Shown one piece after another: positions 1 through 8,296 of a stretch of 64,000 bases of DNA. The notes under the pieces are model-generated. The model made no database searches. It was not told the DNA's origin and saw only the letters and a list, made by a program, of their open reading frames with translations. The position numbers and the translations under genes are program-made. How positions within the stretch are numbered: position 1 is the stretch's first letter; each line of letters begins with the position of its first letter. Source of the stretch: Paenibacillus sp. MMS18-CY102 (GTDB lineage: Bacteria; Bacillota; Bacilli; Paenibacillales; Paenibacillaceae); assembly GCF_009789195.1 (NCBI RefSeq), contig NZ_WSTC01000006.1:72126-136125 (forward strand), given 5' to 3'.

Positions 1-2
1 TT

Positions 3-857
3 AAGCCCGTATTTCTTAAAGGGGTTTTGTTAAACAATACAATATATAAGGAATTCGGTGTGAGATATTGCAATGATATTGATATTCTAGTTAGAGAGGA
101 AGACATCACAGTTGTCAGCCAAATTTTGACGGAGCTTGGTTTTATTCAGGGGTTTGAAGGCGATAATCTAACGATAGTTAACTCTACTAGGAAACAGGAA
201 GTATTTCACAGAATGACAACGCATGAGTTGATCGGATTCCTGAAGAAATTTGATAACCCTGTATTTGGCTTACTAGCGGTTGACTTGCAGTTTGATATCT
301 TCAGCCGTTCCAAAAATATGAAAGTCCAATATAACATCCCTGCTTTGTTTGATTCCATCAATCCAGTAGGTGAGGGCAGTACCGAGAGCGTAATGTATAG
401 CCTCAGCCCCGCCAATAATATACTGCAGCTTGCGTCTCACCTATATAATGACGCGGTAAGATTTCCAAATGTACTAGAAGGCAAAGACGGGGAGCTGTAC
501 AAATATACGGATCTGTATGAATATATCATCGCCAATGCGAACCATGTGAACTGGGACAGGTTTGCAGATAGTGTGTGTGGGCATGAGACGGCATCAATTC
601 TTTATTATGCGCTATACCATGCCGAGTTGTTGTTTGGCTCCTTTGTTCCATCTTCATTTATGAACGCTATTCGTCCAGCTAATCTTACCTATTTAGATCA
701 ATATGGGTTTGAAGAAGAACAGCGATTTACCTGGCAAACGCCTTTCCTTACCCGGTTTTTCGATTCGGAGAAGAGAAGAGAGGAAATTATGCAAATCAAT
801 CCGGCACAATTTAAAGAAACTGCAAAATTTATGAACTTTTATGAACAGCAAATATAG
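3..857 (+). CDS. NTP_transf_5-type nucleotidyltransferase, 5' truncated by window edge
   Basis: The reading frame is already open at the first base. The residues before the first possible start (TTG at 27) read KPVFLKGVLLNNTIY, which matches the lKG...lY opening of the uncharacterised nucleotidyltransferase family PF14907, so the true start lies outside the window. The acidic pair DIDILV (codons near position 75) is the metal-binding DxD typical of the family. The rest is a helical region ending at 857. Family members occur alone or in peptide-biosynthesis clusters; the substrate is unknown. A U-tailed hairpin follows at 899-934. The family call is good; the function is not known. Confidence 0.75.
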   Translation, partial: KPVFLKGVLLNNTIYKEFGVRYCNDIDILVREEDITVVSQILTELGFIQGFEGDNLTIVNSTRKQEVFHRMTTHELIGFLKKFDNPVFGLLAVDLQFDIFSRSKNMKVQYNIPALFDSINPVGEGSTESVMYSLSPANNILQLASHLYNDAVRFPNVLEGKDGELYKYTDLYEYIIANANHVNWDRFADSVCGHETASILYYALYHAELLFGSFVPSSFMNAIRPANLTYLDQYGFEEEQRFTWQTPFLTRFFDSEKRREEIMQINPAQFKETAKFMNFYEQQI

Positions 858-898
858 AATCTGGATCAATACAGCCATACATTAATGAAATGAATCTT

Positions 899-934
899 AG
901 CTCCGGTTGCGATATGCAGCAAGAGCTTTTTTTT
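899..934 (+). terminator. Rho-independent terminator
   Basis: AGCTC and TTGC pair with GCAA and GAGCT around a short loop and run into eight Ts. It ends the nucleotidyltransferase gene and lies just before the convergent YdeI-family gene. Confidence 0.75.
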
Positions 935-943
935 ATGCTTAAG

Positions 944-1504
944 CTAATACGCCAACAACCGCCCATTATCATGCCACTGCCCATACAGCTTATTCATGCG
1001 AGTATGCTCAATAAACTTGGCCAATCGATTCTGGTATAACGCCCGGTCATTATGCACGGATTGGATGTTATGAATTTTCACTCTGACATAGAGTTCGGGC
1101 AAAGCTTGGAAATTGCGATACAGTGTTTCGTCTTCGCGGAGCTGAGACAAAATTTCTTCGTGAATAATGAACGATTCGGGGCTCATGTCCGGCAGCACTT
1201 TTCTTCCTGCTTCCGTCATGAGCCCTAATTTATTTAACCGCCGGACGCGTTCTTTGTTAAGCTCTGTCCAGTTGCTCTTCTTCTTGCGTGGGGAAAATCG
1301 TTGCGCGGTTTGCGTGTCGTTTAATTTCTTAGTGGTGCTGTCAATCCAGCCAAAGCATAACGCTTCTTCTACAAAATCCAAGTAACCCGCGGATTGCGGA
1401 TTAGCCGTAACTGCCCAACAATAATCTTCTGTGCTGTGGTGGCTATGGAGCCACTCCCGCCATTCCTGCCGGGAGTGGACTTGTACGAGTTTATCGATGA
1501 TCAT
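944..1504 (-). CDS. YdeI/OmpD-associated family protein
   Basis: A 186-residue cytosolic protein. The segments CFGWIDSTTKKL and RFSPRKKKSNWTELNKERV (about residues 50-90) are the conserved core of the YdeI/OmdA family (PF13376), linked in other bacteria to protection against bacteriocins and cationic peptides. Here the biochemical role is unknown. Length is normal for the family. The start ATG at 1504 follows the AGGAGCAAT stretch. It lies just downstream, on the same strand, of a decayed VOC gene, so it may once have been second in an operon. Confidence 0.8.
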   Translation of the reverse strand: MIIDKLVQVHSRQEWREWLHSHHSTEDYCWAVTANPQSAGYLDFVEEALCFGWIDSTTKKLNDTQTAQRFSPRKKKSNWTELNKERVRRLNKLGLMTEAGRKVLPDMSPESFIIHEEILSQLREDETLYRNFQALPELYVRVKIHNIQSVHNDRALYQNRLAKFIEHTRMNKLYGQWHDNGRLLAY

Positions 1505-1519
1505 TTTACGGATTGCTCC

Positions 1520-1621
1520 TTATCCTTGGTTTCTAGCATTCACGATATCCAAATAGTGAGTGTTGTACATAATCCCCAACACGTTGCCGAATGGGTCTCG
1601 TAATGGTTGTAATTTGCCCAT
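1520..1621 (-). pseudogene. Remnant of a VOC (glyoxalase/bleomycin-resistance) protein
   Basis: Minus-strand codons from 1621 to the TAA at 1520 read MGKLQPLRDPFGNVLG followed by IMYNTHYLDIVNARNQG. The LxDPFGNVxGI signature is the C-terminal strand of VOC-fold proteins. The upstream three quarters of such a gene (100 or more residues) is missing, and what precedes is unrelated sequence, so this is a truncated remnant even though a start codon and purine-rich leader happen to be present. Confidence 0.65.
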
Positions 1622-1702
1622 CATTCATTTCCCCTTTCCTTTGTTAGCGTCATCATTTGCTTGATATGGCAATGATAAACTATCGTTCCTGACAGCTGTG
1701 TG

Positions 1703-1987
1703 TCAGTGTTTGGATCCAGGAGGAAGGCCGTCGAATGAGGATACTTGGACAGAAGGGAAGTAATAGTTATACGATTCCTCTTTCCAGGATTCGTACTTCT
1801 GCAGTCCAATATAAACATGATCGTGGATTTTATGCTGGATCGCATTCTTTTCGTTCATCCTAAATGCGTTGGCAACCAAGTTCGACGTGAAGTTTTGAAA
1901 GTCATCTTCTAAAAAGATTTTATGCCGGGACCCAGCCAAAAGGAAGGCGGGCTTGAACACGATGGAAGGCGTAAAAACGGTGTTATA
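1703..1987 (-). pseudogene. Remnant of a GyrI-like/AraC effector-binding domain
   Basis: An open minus-strand stretch encodes TPSIVFKPAFLLAGSRHKI, then DHVYIGLQKYESW and YYFPSVQVSSFDGLPPG. This order (FkPafllaG, YIGL, fPsvqV, lPpG) is that of the GyrI-like small-molecule-binding domain that follows the HTH in many AraC-family regulators. The HTH half and the last strands are absent; the frame ends in a stop at 1703. No intact start is visible. I read it as a decayed regulator; the family call is by motif order only. Confidence 0.5.
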
Positions 1988-2111
1988 TCAAGATGCGGCA
2001 ATATTAATTGAAGAACAGCCGCATGCGCAAGCGATTATTAAGCATTTTCTGAAAGGTGAGTCCTTCTTATTTCATAACATTGCGTTTGTGGAGGCAGAAG
2101 AGAGCAAGTGA
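1962..2111 (+). CDS. Small ORF of unknown origin, probably a fragment
   Basis: A 49-codon frame (MEGVKTVLYQDAAILIEEQ... to VEAEESK) starts 12 bases after AGGAAGGCGG and overlaps the antisense GyrI-like remnant. A second tiny frame of 20 codons follows at 2130-2192 after GGGGGAAACGGA. Neither resembles a protein I recognise. Lying in a decayed patch, both are more likely debris than functional peptides. Confidence 0.2.
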   Translation: MEGVKTVLYQDAAILIEEQPHAQAIIKHFLKGESFLFHNIAFVEAEESK

Positions 2112-2194
2112 ACAGTGGGGGAAACGGAGCATGAACATTAACGTTCAACCCATTACAATTGAGAGTAAGTTCATTGAACGCGCTGGAGAGTGAA

Positions 2195-2396
2195 TAGGGC
2201 AGAAAAACCTGCCACAAAATGCGAGGGAAGCCCACAGTTTTTCAAAACACCGGGTTTCTCTTTTTGCTGTTAAAACCCGTTTCCGTGAACAATTCGGCGT
2301 TATTGTATGAAAATGTAACACTATGATACTATTAGATCGAACTGGAATAACAAAGTGTAAATTCCTCGAAATAACATTGCATAAAGGAGATAACCT
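2195..2396 (+). promoter_or_regulatory. Intergenic region with two hairpins and a strong RBS
   Basis: GGCAG-aaaa-CCTGCC (2197-2213) and CGGGTTT...AAACCCG (2251-2279) are inverted repeats without long T-runs. Further on, TTGTAT at about 2303 and TACTAT 18 bases later could be a weak sigma-A promoter. AAAGGAGATAACCT directly precedes the ATG at 2397 and fixes that start. Only the ribosome-binding site is secure. Confidence 0.4.
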
Positions 2397-3437
2397 ATGC
2401 ATTCGAAGATACTTCCAATGAATTACCCGCCAGTTACTTCGTGGACGTGGCATGCCAATCTATTATCGGTTATAACCAACTATGAAGAGACAAACGATTG
2501 GTTGTATAGCAACTATATTCAGCTTGTATGCGAAGGCGGCAGTTATATCGATTTTTTTCCTAGGGCGACTGCAAAGCAGGATTGTCCTTGGACCTATAAC
2601 CAGATAATCAAGAGAGAAACAATCGAGCTGCTGGCCAAAGATATTTGCAGCTTTTTTATTGAGAGCATAAATATGGATAATTATATTTTTGGCGTGTTCG
2701 AACAATCATTCTTTTTCAAAGGGTGCGACACACCTCTCCCGCATGAGTTGTTTATTTACGGGTATGATTTAGAAAAGCGCTTATTCTACGTCGCCGATTT
2801 TACTTTCAAAGACGCATATTCGTATGAAACAGTCACGTTCGAACAATTAGAAGCTGCCTATTGGGGCATTGGGGAAGATCGGGATTATAATTTTGATGGA
2901 AGGGGCGGAATTGAGTTATTAAGCTTTTATAGCAAAACACATTATGATTTTGATGTGTATTTTGTTGCCGAATCCATTAAAGAATATATTCATTCAACGA
3001 ATACTTCTGATAAATATAGAATGTTCAAAAATTCGACTCCGGGCGAATATGGTTTAAATGTTTATACAACATTGGGTACGTTTTTAGAGGAAAATCCTGA
3101 TTTTAGAGATTATAAACCTTTACATATTTTGTTTGACCATAAAGTTTTGATGCTGGAAAGAATCAAATTTATGGGCATGCACGGATTTCTTAGCAATTCG
3201 GAAGAGATTTACGAACAGTACACGGCCGTCTTTGAAAATATAAGAAATGCAAGAAATCTGTTTCTTAAAAAACTATTCAAAAATAGCGCTACAATCAACA
3301 ATCGAATAATCGAAATCCTGCACATTGCCCAAAATAAAGAAAAAGAAGTACTTCAACTGCTTCTCGATAATTTGATTTACAAGGAAGCAGCCGCACATAG
3401 AAACTGGATGGACGTGACGGGAACAAAGTTGAAGTAA
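2397..3437 (+). CDS. Uncharacterised protein, possibly BtrH/C39-like
   Basis: A 346-residue soluble protein with no signal peptide or membrane segment. The segment PHELFIYGYDLEKRLFYVADF (about residues 118-138) recalls the H...GYD...vaDf pattern of BtrH-like acyltransferases and papain-like C39 folds found in Paenibacillus biosynthetic loci, but the similarity is weak and no catalytic triad can be assigned with confidence. The C-terminal third is lysine-rich and helical. It is followed 15 bases later by an AAC(3)-type acetyltransferase, so the two are probably cotranscribed. The start is set by the strong AAAGGAG site. Confidence 0.5.
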   Translation: MHSKILPMNYPPVTSWTWHANLLSVITNYEETNDWLYSNYIQLVCEGGSYIDFFPRATAKQDCPWTYNQIIKRETIELLAKDICSFFIESINMDNYIFGVFEQSFFFKGCDTPLPHELFIYGYDLEKRLFYVADFTFKDAYSYETVTFEQLEAAYWGIGEDRDYNFDGRGGIELLSFYSKTHYDFDVYFVAESIKEYIHSTNTSDKYRMFKNSTPGEYGLNVYTTLGTFLEENPDFRDYKPLHILFDHKVLMLERIKFMGMHGFLSNSEEIYEQYTAVFENIRNARNLFLKKLFKNSATINNRIIEILHIAQNKEKEVLQLLLDNLIYKEAAAHRNWMDVTGTKLK

Positions 3438-3452
3438 AAGAGGGATTCATTT

Positions 3453-4265
3453 ATGAGCGAAAAAGATATTATTGACCAGACCGAATCTCCGGTGACAATC
3501 AATAAAATGGTACAGGATTTAAACCTTCTCGGTGTGCGGGAGGGGGATACGATTCTTGTGCATTCCTCGATTTCTAAGCTGGGATGGGTTTGCGGAGGCC
3601 CGCAAGCGGCTGTGGAAGGATTGTTGCAAGCAATCGGCGAGTCAGGAACACTCGTTATGCCGGCACATAGCAGCGATTGGAGTGATCCCGCTGAATGGGG
3701 AAATCCTCCGGTCCCTCATGCGTGGATTGATATTATTTACAATGAATGGCCGCCGTTTGATCCTGCCGTAACGCCAACAAGGGAGATGGGGCGCATCGCT
3801 GAGGCGTTTCGGACATACCCAGGGACGATGCGGTCAGAGCATCCCCAAACCTCCTTTTGCGCGAAGGGGCAGCAAGCAGGGAATATCGTGCGGAACCATC
3901 CTTTAACCCCTCAGTTGGGCGTGCATTCCCCGCTTGGCAAATTGTACGATCTGAATGCAAAGGTGCTTCTGCTCGGCGTCGGTTATGATAAATGTACAAG
4001 CTTTCATTTGGCTGAGACCGTATTAACAGGCATGCCAATGAAACAGATGGGGACCGCCATGCTAGAGGGCGGAAGCCGCGTATGGAAGTGGTTTACGGAC
4101 TTTGCCTACGATGCTGAGGATTTCATTACACTAGGTGAGCATTTTGAGCAGAAAGCTAACGTCCAGCGAGGCAATGTAGGCAACGCTGAATGTAGGCTGT
4201 TTGAGATAAAGGAAGCCGTGGACTTTGCAAGCCAATGGCTACAGGAGCACCGGGATTACGCATAA
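3453..4265 (+). CDS. AAC(3)-family aminoglycoside N-acetyltransferase
   Basis: 270 residues, the usual length for the Antibiotic_NAT family (PF02522; YokD, AAC(3)). Visible signatures are GDTILVHSSISKLGWVCGG near the N-terminus (CoA-pocket strand), GTLVMPAHSSDWSDP, and EHPQTSFCAKGQQA with the conserved His. Family enzymes acetylate the 3-amino group of 2-deoxystreptamine aminoglycosides with acetyl-CoA; chromosomal copies often have unknown natural substrates. It follows the BtrH-like gene by 15 bases with its own AGAGGG site, suggesting a two-gene operon. Family assignment is firm; a resistance phenotype is not implied. Confidence 0.85.
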   Translation: MSEKDIIDQTESPVTINKMVQDLNLLGVREGDTILVHSSISKLGWVCGGPQAAVEGLLQAIGESGTLVMPAHSSDWSDPAEWGNPPVPHAWIDIIYNEWPPFDPAVTPTREMGRIAEAFRTYPGTMRSEHPQTSFCAKGQQAGNIVRNHPLTPQLGVHSPLGKLYDLNAKVLLLGVGYDKCTSFHLAETVLTGMPMKQMGTAMLEGGSRVWKWFTDFAYDAEDFITLGEHFEQKANVQRGNVGNAECRLFEIKEAVDFASQWLQEHRDYA

Positions 4266-4269
4266 TGGT

Positions 4270-4479
4270 TCAAAATAACCCTCTGCCAATGACATTCGCA
4301 GATACCGGCTGCAGGCCAAGCTCCCTGATCCATATGGATGTAATGCCCTTGAAAAACGTGTAGAGGATGCTGCCCGCTCCTCCTACACGTTGTTGTAATA
4401 GTTGCTCTGCGGGCATTTGGTTGCAAAGCGCAAACCATTCATCCCTTACCATCCAGTTATATCGAAATAAGCTTATCAA
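4270..4479 (-). pseudogene. Truncated DinB-family gene
   Basis: Minus-strand codons read MISLFRYNWMVRDEWFALC, then RVGGAGSILYTFFKG and SIWIRELGLQP. This is the start of a DinB-family (metal-dependent four-helix) protein, which normally continues for about 150 residues and has TLFHIVDVEYSWIREL at this point. Here the metal-binding helix is broken by a short deletion between TFF and SIWIREL, and everything after helix two is lost. It lies tail to tail with the AAC(3) gene. A remnant, not functional. Confidence 0.65.
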
Positions 4480-4499
4480 GTTATTCCCTCCTCATGAGA

Positions 4500-4997
4500 T
4501 CAGTCCGTTTCGTTCCAAATCGCATATTCTCCATAGCCCAAAAACTCCCGCACCTCAAGCACCTTATTGCCTCGAATGACAATTTCCATGCCGTTTTCGG
4601 AATCCCATTCCGCGCCTCCGCCCAGAATTGCTCCAAAAGCAGTGTCGTTTCTGTCATAAGGATTGCGATAAAGTGCAACGTCACCGACGGACATATAAGC
4701 TAAAATCTCCCGGTCGTAAGCCTCCGCTAAGCCGTCAGGATAGTTAGCCGTATCACTGCTCATTTTGTCGGCTTTCCAATTGCATGCTTTTTCGCATATC
4801 TCATCGACCGATTCATTGGGCAACTGGTTTAAGACGTCCCGTATATACACTTCAGCTTCTTCCAAGCTCATGTCATCCGTACGAAAGTGGTATTCAACGC
4901 GGCAATTGAATAAATCGAGCAGACCAAAGCCGGATATCTTGTTTTCATCTGTAGAATCTTCTCCTCCGACATGCTCTAGCTGAAATCTTTCCGTCAT
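4500..4997 (-). CDS. Uncharacterised acidic protein
   Basis: 165 residues, strongly acidic (EHVGGEDSTDENK; many D/E), no membrane or signal segment. It starts 18 bases after the stop of the PD-(D/E)XK nuclease, with GAGGAGCG as ribosome-binding site, so the two are almost certainly one transcript. Small acidic partners next to nucleases can be immunity or inhibitor proteins, but I see no family signature that proves this. Alternative: an unrelated housekeeping DUF. Confidence 0.55.
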   Translation of the reverse strand: MTERFQLEHVGGEDSTDENKISGFGLLDLFNCRVEYHFRTDDMSLEEAEVYIRDVLNQLPNESVDEICEKACNWKADKMSSDTANYPDGLAEAYDREILAYMSVGDVALYRNPYDRNDTAFGAILGGGAEWDSENGMEIVIRGNKVLEVREFLGYGEYAIWNETD

Positions 4998-5015
4998 GCT
5001 GCTTCGCTCCTCACA

Positions 5016-6110
5016 CTACTGGATTCGTTTAATGATTGGGCGTGTTAATGCGATGATTTTATCAGCTTTCTCCATTATGTGAGGCAGATTGGCGGGTGAG
5101 CCTTTAAATAATTTCCACTTAAAAATGGAGACAAATGTCCCATAAGTAGGTCTGGTTCTAGCTCCGTTCTCGATAGCAGCCTTCTCTAACTCATCGATTA
5201 TCTGAGCTCTGAGTGTCGTGAAGCTTTCTTGTGAGATTTTATTCGTATCATCGCCATGAAGGCAAGCTTTTAAGAAGAAATCCTCGTGATTGAATTCCCA
5301 ATAGAAGAGGATGGCATGGCCATCGTAGCTCTTTGGTTCCCAACCATTCTGCTTCATTCCCCAGTAGTTCATGACAGGATTATTGCCGCCGTTGTCTATA
5401 GCCCAGTGTTGGCTGTTCTTAGCATGCTTCTTCATCTCGTCATATAAATAGTAATGGTGTTGCCGTCCCCGATAGCCTTTGTTTTGCCAATAGGAGCTGC
5501 GGTCCCGATCATGAATACCGATTGATTGCTCATAATCTTTAATAAAAGCATCCCTTTTGGCTGCTTCGGCTTCTAGCTCACTCATCCAATCGTTATAAAT
5601 GTAGTGGTGGACAGGCAGGCCACGATAGATTCCAATAATGTTCGGAAGCGAGACGATGTGAAAGGAATGCAGTTCATCAGGCACTTGGCATACGGATGAA
5701 GTTCCAAGCAAATAGAGGAAAAATGTGACGTTCTTCGGATCATAGTCTGGCATTAATTGAAGGAAGTCGGTTTTCGTGCCGCTGAGCTGGTCTTTATAGG
5801 GAATGGAGTCCACTTTCATTTCAATGACAAAATAGTTAGATGGCCGTTTTGCTAAATCGATCCTAATGACAAGATCAATTTTTCTTTTCCTGCCAATTGC
5901 ATACTCTGGAAAGCATGTAATGGCAATAATCTCATCTTTACCGAAGTCGAGGCTATTGTTTGGATGAATCATGCTGTAAGTTCGGCGAATGATCTCATAT
6001 TTCGTATCCATGGAGACATTCGTGTTAAGCGTATCCATGAGCCAACGAATAACGCCGGTATGCACCTTCTCAAGTTGATAGCCGACGATACTTACAAAAT
6101 TGTCATTCAT
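5016..6110 (-). CDS. PD-(D/E)XK nuclease superfamily protein
   Basis: 364 residues. The core reads RKRKIDLVIRIDLA...NYFVIEMKVDSIPYKDQL at about residues 75-110: an acidic residue after a beta strand, then ExK, then a downstream Gln, the pattern of the restriction-endonuclease-like fold (PD-(D/E)XK_4-like). The C-terminal half (NYWGMKQNGWEPK, YGTFVSIFKWKLF) is of a type seen with these nucleases in Firmicutes. It is transcribed with the acidic protein at 4500-4997. A role in defence or DNA repair is possible but not shown. Confidence 0.7.
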   Translation of the reverse strand: MNDNFVSIVGYQLEKVHTGVIRWLMDTLNTNVSMDTKYEIIRRTYSMIHPNNSLDFGKDEIIAITCFPEYAIGRKRKIDLVIRIDLAKRPSNYFVIEMKVDSIPYKDQLSGTKTDFLQLMPDYDPKNVTFFLYLLGTSSVCQVPDELHSFHIVSLPNIIGIYRGLPVHHYIYNDWMSELEAEAAKRDAFIKDYEQSIGIHDRDRSSYWQNKGYRGRQHHYYLYDEMKKHAKNSQHWAIDNGGNNPVMNYWGMKQNGWEPKSYDGHAILFYWEFNHEDFFLKACLHGDDTNKISQESFTTLRAQIIDELEKAAIENGARTRPTYGTFVSIFKWKLFKGSPANLPHIMEKADKIIALTRPIIKRIQ

Positions 6111-6137
6111 GTCATGTTCCTCTCTTGTTCTTGAATA

Positions 6138-6184
6138 TAAAAAAAGCGCAAGCGCCAGGCTTCCCTAACCGGCGCATTGCGCTT
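6138..6184 (-). terminator. Rho-independent terminator of the 95-residue gene
   Basis: AAGCGCAA...CGCC (from 6144) pairs with GGCG...TTGCGCTT (to 6184); on the minus strand the hairpin runs into seven Ts. Its 3' arm overlaps the stop codon of the gene ending at 6183. Confidence 0.8.
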
Positions 6185-6470
6185 ATTTTCGTTTGTAATA
6201 CCGTTCCCAGCAGTTAATAACATCTGACCTTGTTAACTTTAGCTGTTGAGGCGAACGAGATGTCTCCCATTCGTTTATCGCTTGTTGTCTAGTTTTAAAG
6301 AAACGGTAATCACAAATGTCCCAGGAACAGTACACTTTCCGGTACCACTTTCCTTTGTAAACATCTTCGGTAAAACGCCGTACAGCTTTGCTCGCTAGTC
6401 TTTTACTCCAGCGAGTCCTAGGTGTCCGGTGGTCGTTACATACGGGTGTTCTTTTAACGCTTCTGCTCAT
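6183..6470 (-). CDS. Small basic protein of unknown function
   Basis: 95 residues, very rich in Arg/Lys with several Trp, Tyr and two Cys (CNDHRTPRTRWSKRL; WYRKVYCSWDICDYRF). It has an AAGGAGG site 12 bases before the ATG and its own terminator. The composition suggests binding to nucleic acid. I do not recognise a family. Confidence 0.5.
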   Translation of the reverse strand: MSRSVKRTPVCNDHRTPRTRWSKRLASKAVRRFTEDVYKGKWYRKVYCSWDICDYRFFKTRQQAINEWETSRSPQQLKLTRSDVINCWERYYKRK

Positions 6471-6551
6471 TGAATGCTCTAACCTCCTTAAGGGGAAGCT
6501 AGAGCCCGTCTAATTTTTTCATAGTCACCTCAATTAAAGGAAGTTTTAAAA

Positions 6552-7478
6552 CTAAATGATAGGCAACGATTTCAACCTTACATGGTTAATTTCCTCATTT
6601 GCTTTAACCGTTGTTTCCTCGATCTGCCGGCGCATCTCAGCTTCGCTTACAGATTTCCAATCTTCACGGCCGTTTCGGTAGCAGTAAATAATTCCCCGAG
6701 ACGAGGAGATGAGCGCGCCGTTGCCGTTCTTATCGAAGAAGACGCCTAAATCCTCCGCTTTGCCGCCCTGTGCACCAAATCCGGGAACTAGGAAGATGGA
6801 ATGAGGCAGTTTTTGCCGGATCAACTTCGCCTCTTCAGGGTAGGTAGCGCCAACGACTGCACCGATAAAGGAGTAGTTATGTTTTCCTTTTGTTTTTTCA
6901 GCTAACGGTTTGATGTCATCCGCCAGTTTGAAATAAAGCTTCTCGCCGGTGTCCAGCTTGAGGTCTTGTAGCTCATGTGAGGAAGGGTTGGACGTTTTGA
7001 GCAGCAGAAAAATGCCTTTGTTATGCTCCCGCGCAGCATCAACGAAAGGCAAGTAGCCGTCGCTGCCCAAAAAGGGGTTGACGGTAACCATATCGCCGGA
7101 GAGGGAGCTATCGCTTAGGAAAGCGCGCGCGTACGCGGCAGAGGTTGAATCGATATCGCCTCTTTTGGCATCATTGATAACGATTAACGATTTTGTGCGT
7201 GCATAGCTAATTGTTCTCTCTAGCGCCCGAATGCCGTGGCTTCCATATACTTCGTAATAAGCGAGCTGCGGTTTTACGGCGATCACATGATCAGCGACCG
7301 CGTCGATCACGATTTTATTAAAGGCATAGATGGCTTCCCCAACGGATTCATTGGAGGTGAGCTGCACATCTTGTAACAAGAAGTCTGGAAAATACGATAG
7401 ATCAGGGTCCAATCCTACAACTAATGCGCTTCTTTTCTTGATGCTTTCATCAATTAATACGTCTGCGAAGTTAAGCAA
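6552..7478 (-). CDS. pyrF: Orotidine 5'-phosphate decarboxylase (type 2)
   Basis: Converts OMP to UMP, the last step of pyrimidine synthesis. About 308 residues, the length of the long (type 2) subfamily, not the 230-240 of the short bacterial one. The active-site block VINDAKRGDIDSTSAAYARAF contains the catalytic Lys/Asp cluster; ALVVGLDPDLSYFP is the N-terminal substrate strand and FLVPGFGAQGGK the phosphate loop. I chose the TTG at 7478 because AGGAGGGA lies 7 bases upstream; a frame-open TTG at 7496 would put that site inside the gene. It stands alone, 27 kb from pyrE, outside any pyr operon. Confidence 0.93.
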   Translation of the reverse strand: MLNFADVLIDESIKKRSALVVGLDPDLSYFPDFLLQDVQLTSNESVGEAIYAFNKIVIDAVADHVIAVKPQLAYYEVYGSHGIRALERTISYARTKSLIVINDAKRGDIDSTSAAYARAFLSDSSLSGDMVTVNPFLGSDGYLPFVDAAREHNKGIFLLLKTSNPSSHELQDLKLDTGEKLYFKLADDIKPLAEKTKGKHNYSFIGAVVGATYPEEAKLIRQKLPHSIFLVPGFGAQGGKAEDLGVFFDKNGNGALISSSRGIIYCYRNGREDWKSVSEAEMRRQIEETTVKANEEINHVRLKSLPII

Positions 7479-7558
7479 TGAAGTCCCTCCTAGCAATTAA
7501 TTCCATACATAAGTATAATCTAGGGGATTATTGGTGGCAATGAAAAGGGGAGATATAC

Positions 7559-8296
7559 ATGAAATATGGGGAAATAATCGGCCAAGGCAACACAGCAACC
7601 GTCTATGAATGGGAAGAGGGGAGAGCGTTAAAGCTTTTCTTTCAAGGCTATCCCCAGCATGCAGTTGAAACAGAGTTTCTAAACGCAGTGGCAATCAATG
7701 AATTGAATTTCGATAAGCCGAAGGCCTATGAAATGATTAACTGCGAAGATCGAGTTGGCATTGTGTATGACAGAGTGGAAGGAGAACCCCTGTTAGGCTG
7801 GCTATTTAGGACGGGGGACATCCAAGGATGTGCTGAATATATGGCAGGCCTGCATACGGCCATCGTACAGAACAGCGTTAGTAATGTCATGAATTACAAA
7901 CATTTTCTGAAATATCATATCGAAAACGCGCAGTCGGCTAGTCCGATGGAAAGAGAGCGGGCTCTAGAAATGCTAGATCAATTGAAGGATGGAGACACGC
8001 TTTGCCATGGTGATTTTCATCCGGGCAATATTATGTTATCAGGTGGGCATACAGCCGTTATCGATTTCATGAATGTGTGCCATGGCGATTATTTATATGA
8101 TGTGGCCAGAACCGTTTATTTGGTCGAATATACGCCCGTTCCAGCAGAAACGGAAGATCGGGAAGCCTTTCTGCGATTGAAAAAATCACTGGCAGATCAC
8201 TATTTGATCGCAATGAATACGACACGCGAAATGATAAGTGAGTATCTCTCCGTGATCCGTACGGCTAGAATGGGTGAAAACCCGAACGAGTTTTAA
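7559..8296 (+). CDS. APH-family phosphotransferase
   Basis: 245 residues with the kinase-like order of the APH/ChoK family: glycine loop GQGNTATVYEW, a Lys in RALKLFF, the catalytic loop LCHGDFHPGNIM (Asp base, Asn metal ligand) and the metal-binding AVIDFMNV. Family members phosphorylate aminoglycosides, macrolides, choline or sugars; the substrate cannot be told from sequence. AGGGGAGAT precedes the ATG. It is divergent from pyrF and overlaps the end of the convergent GNAT gene by 4 bases. Confidence 0.85.
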   Translation: MKYGEIIGQGNTATVYEWEEGRALKLFFQGYPQHAVETEFLNAVAINELNFDKPKAYEMINCEDRVGIVYDRVEGEPLLGWLFRTGDIQGCAEYMAGLHTAIVQNSVSNVMNYKHFLKYHIENAQSASPMERERALEMLDQLKDGDTLCHGDFHPGNIMLSGGHTAVIDFMNVCHGDYLYDVARTVYLVEYTPVPAETEDREAFLRLKKSLADHYLIAMNTTREMISEYLSVIRTARMGENPNEF

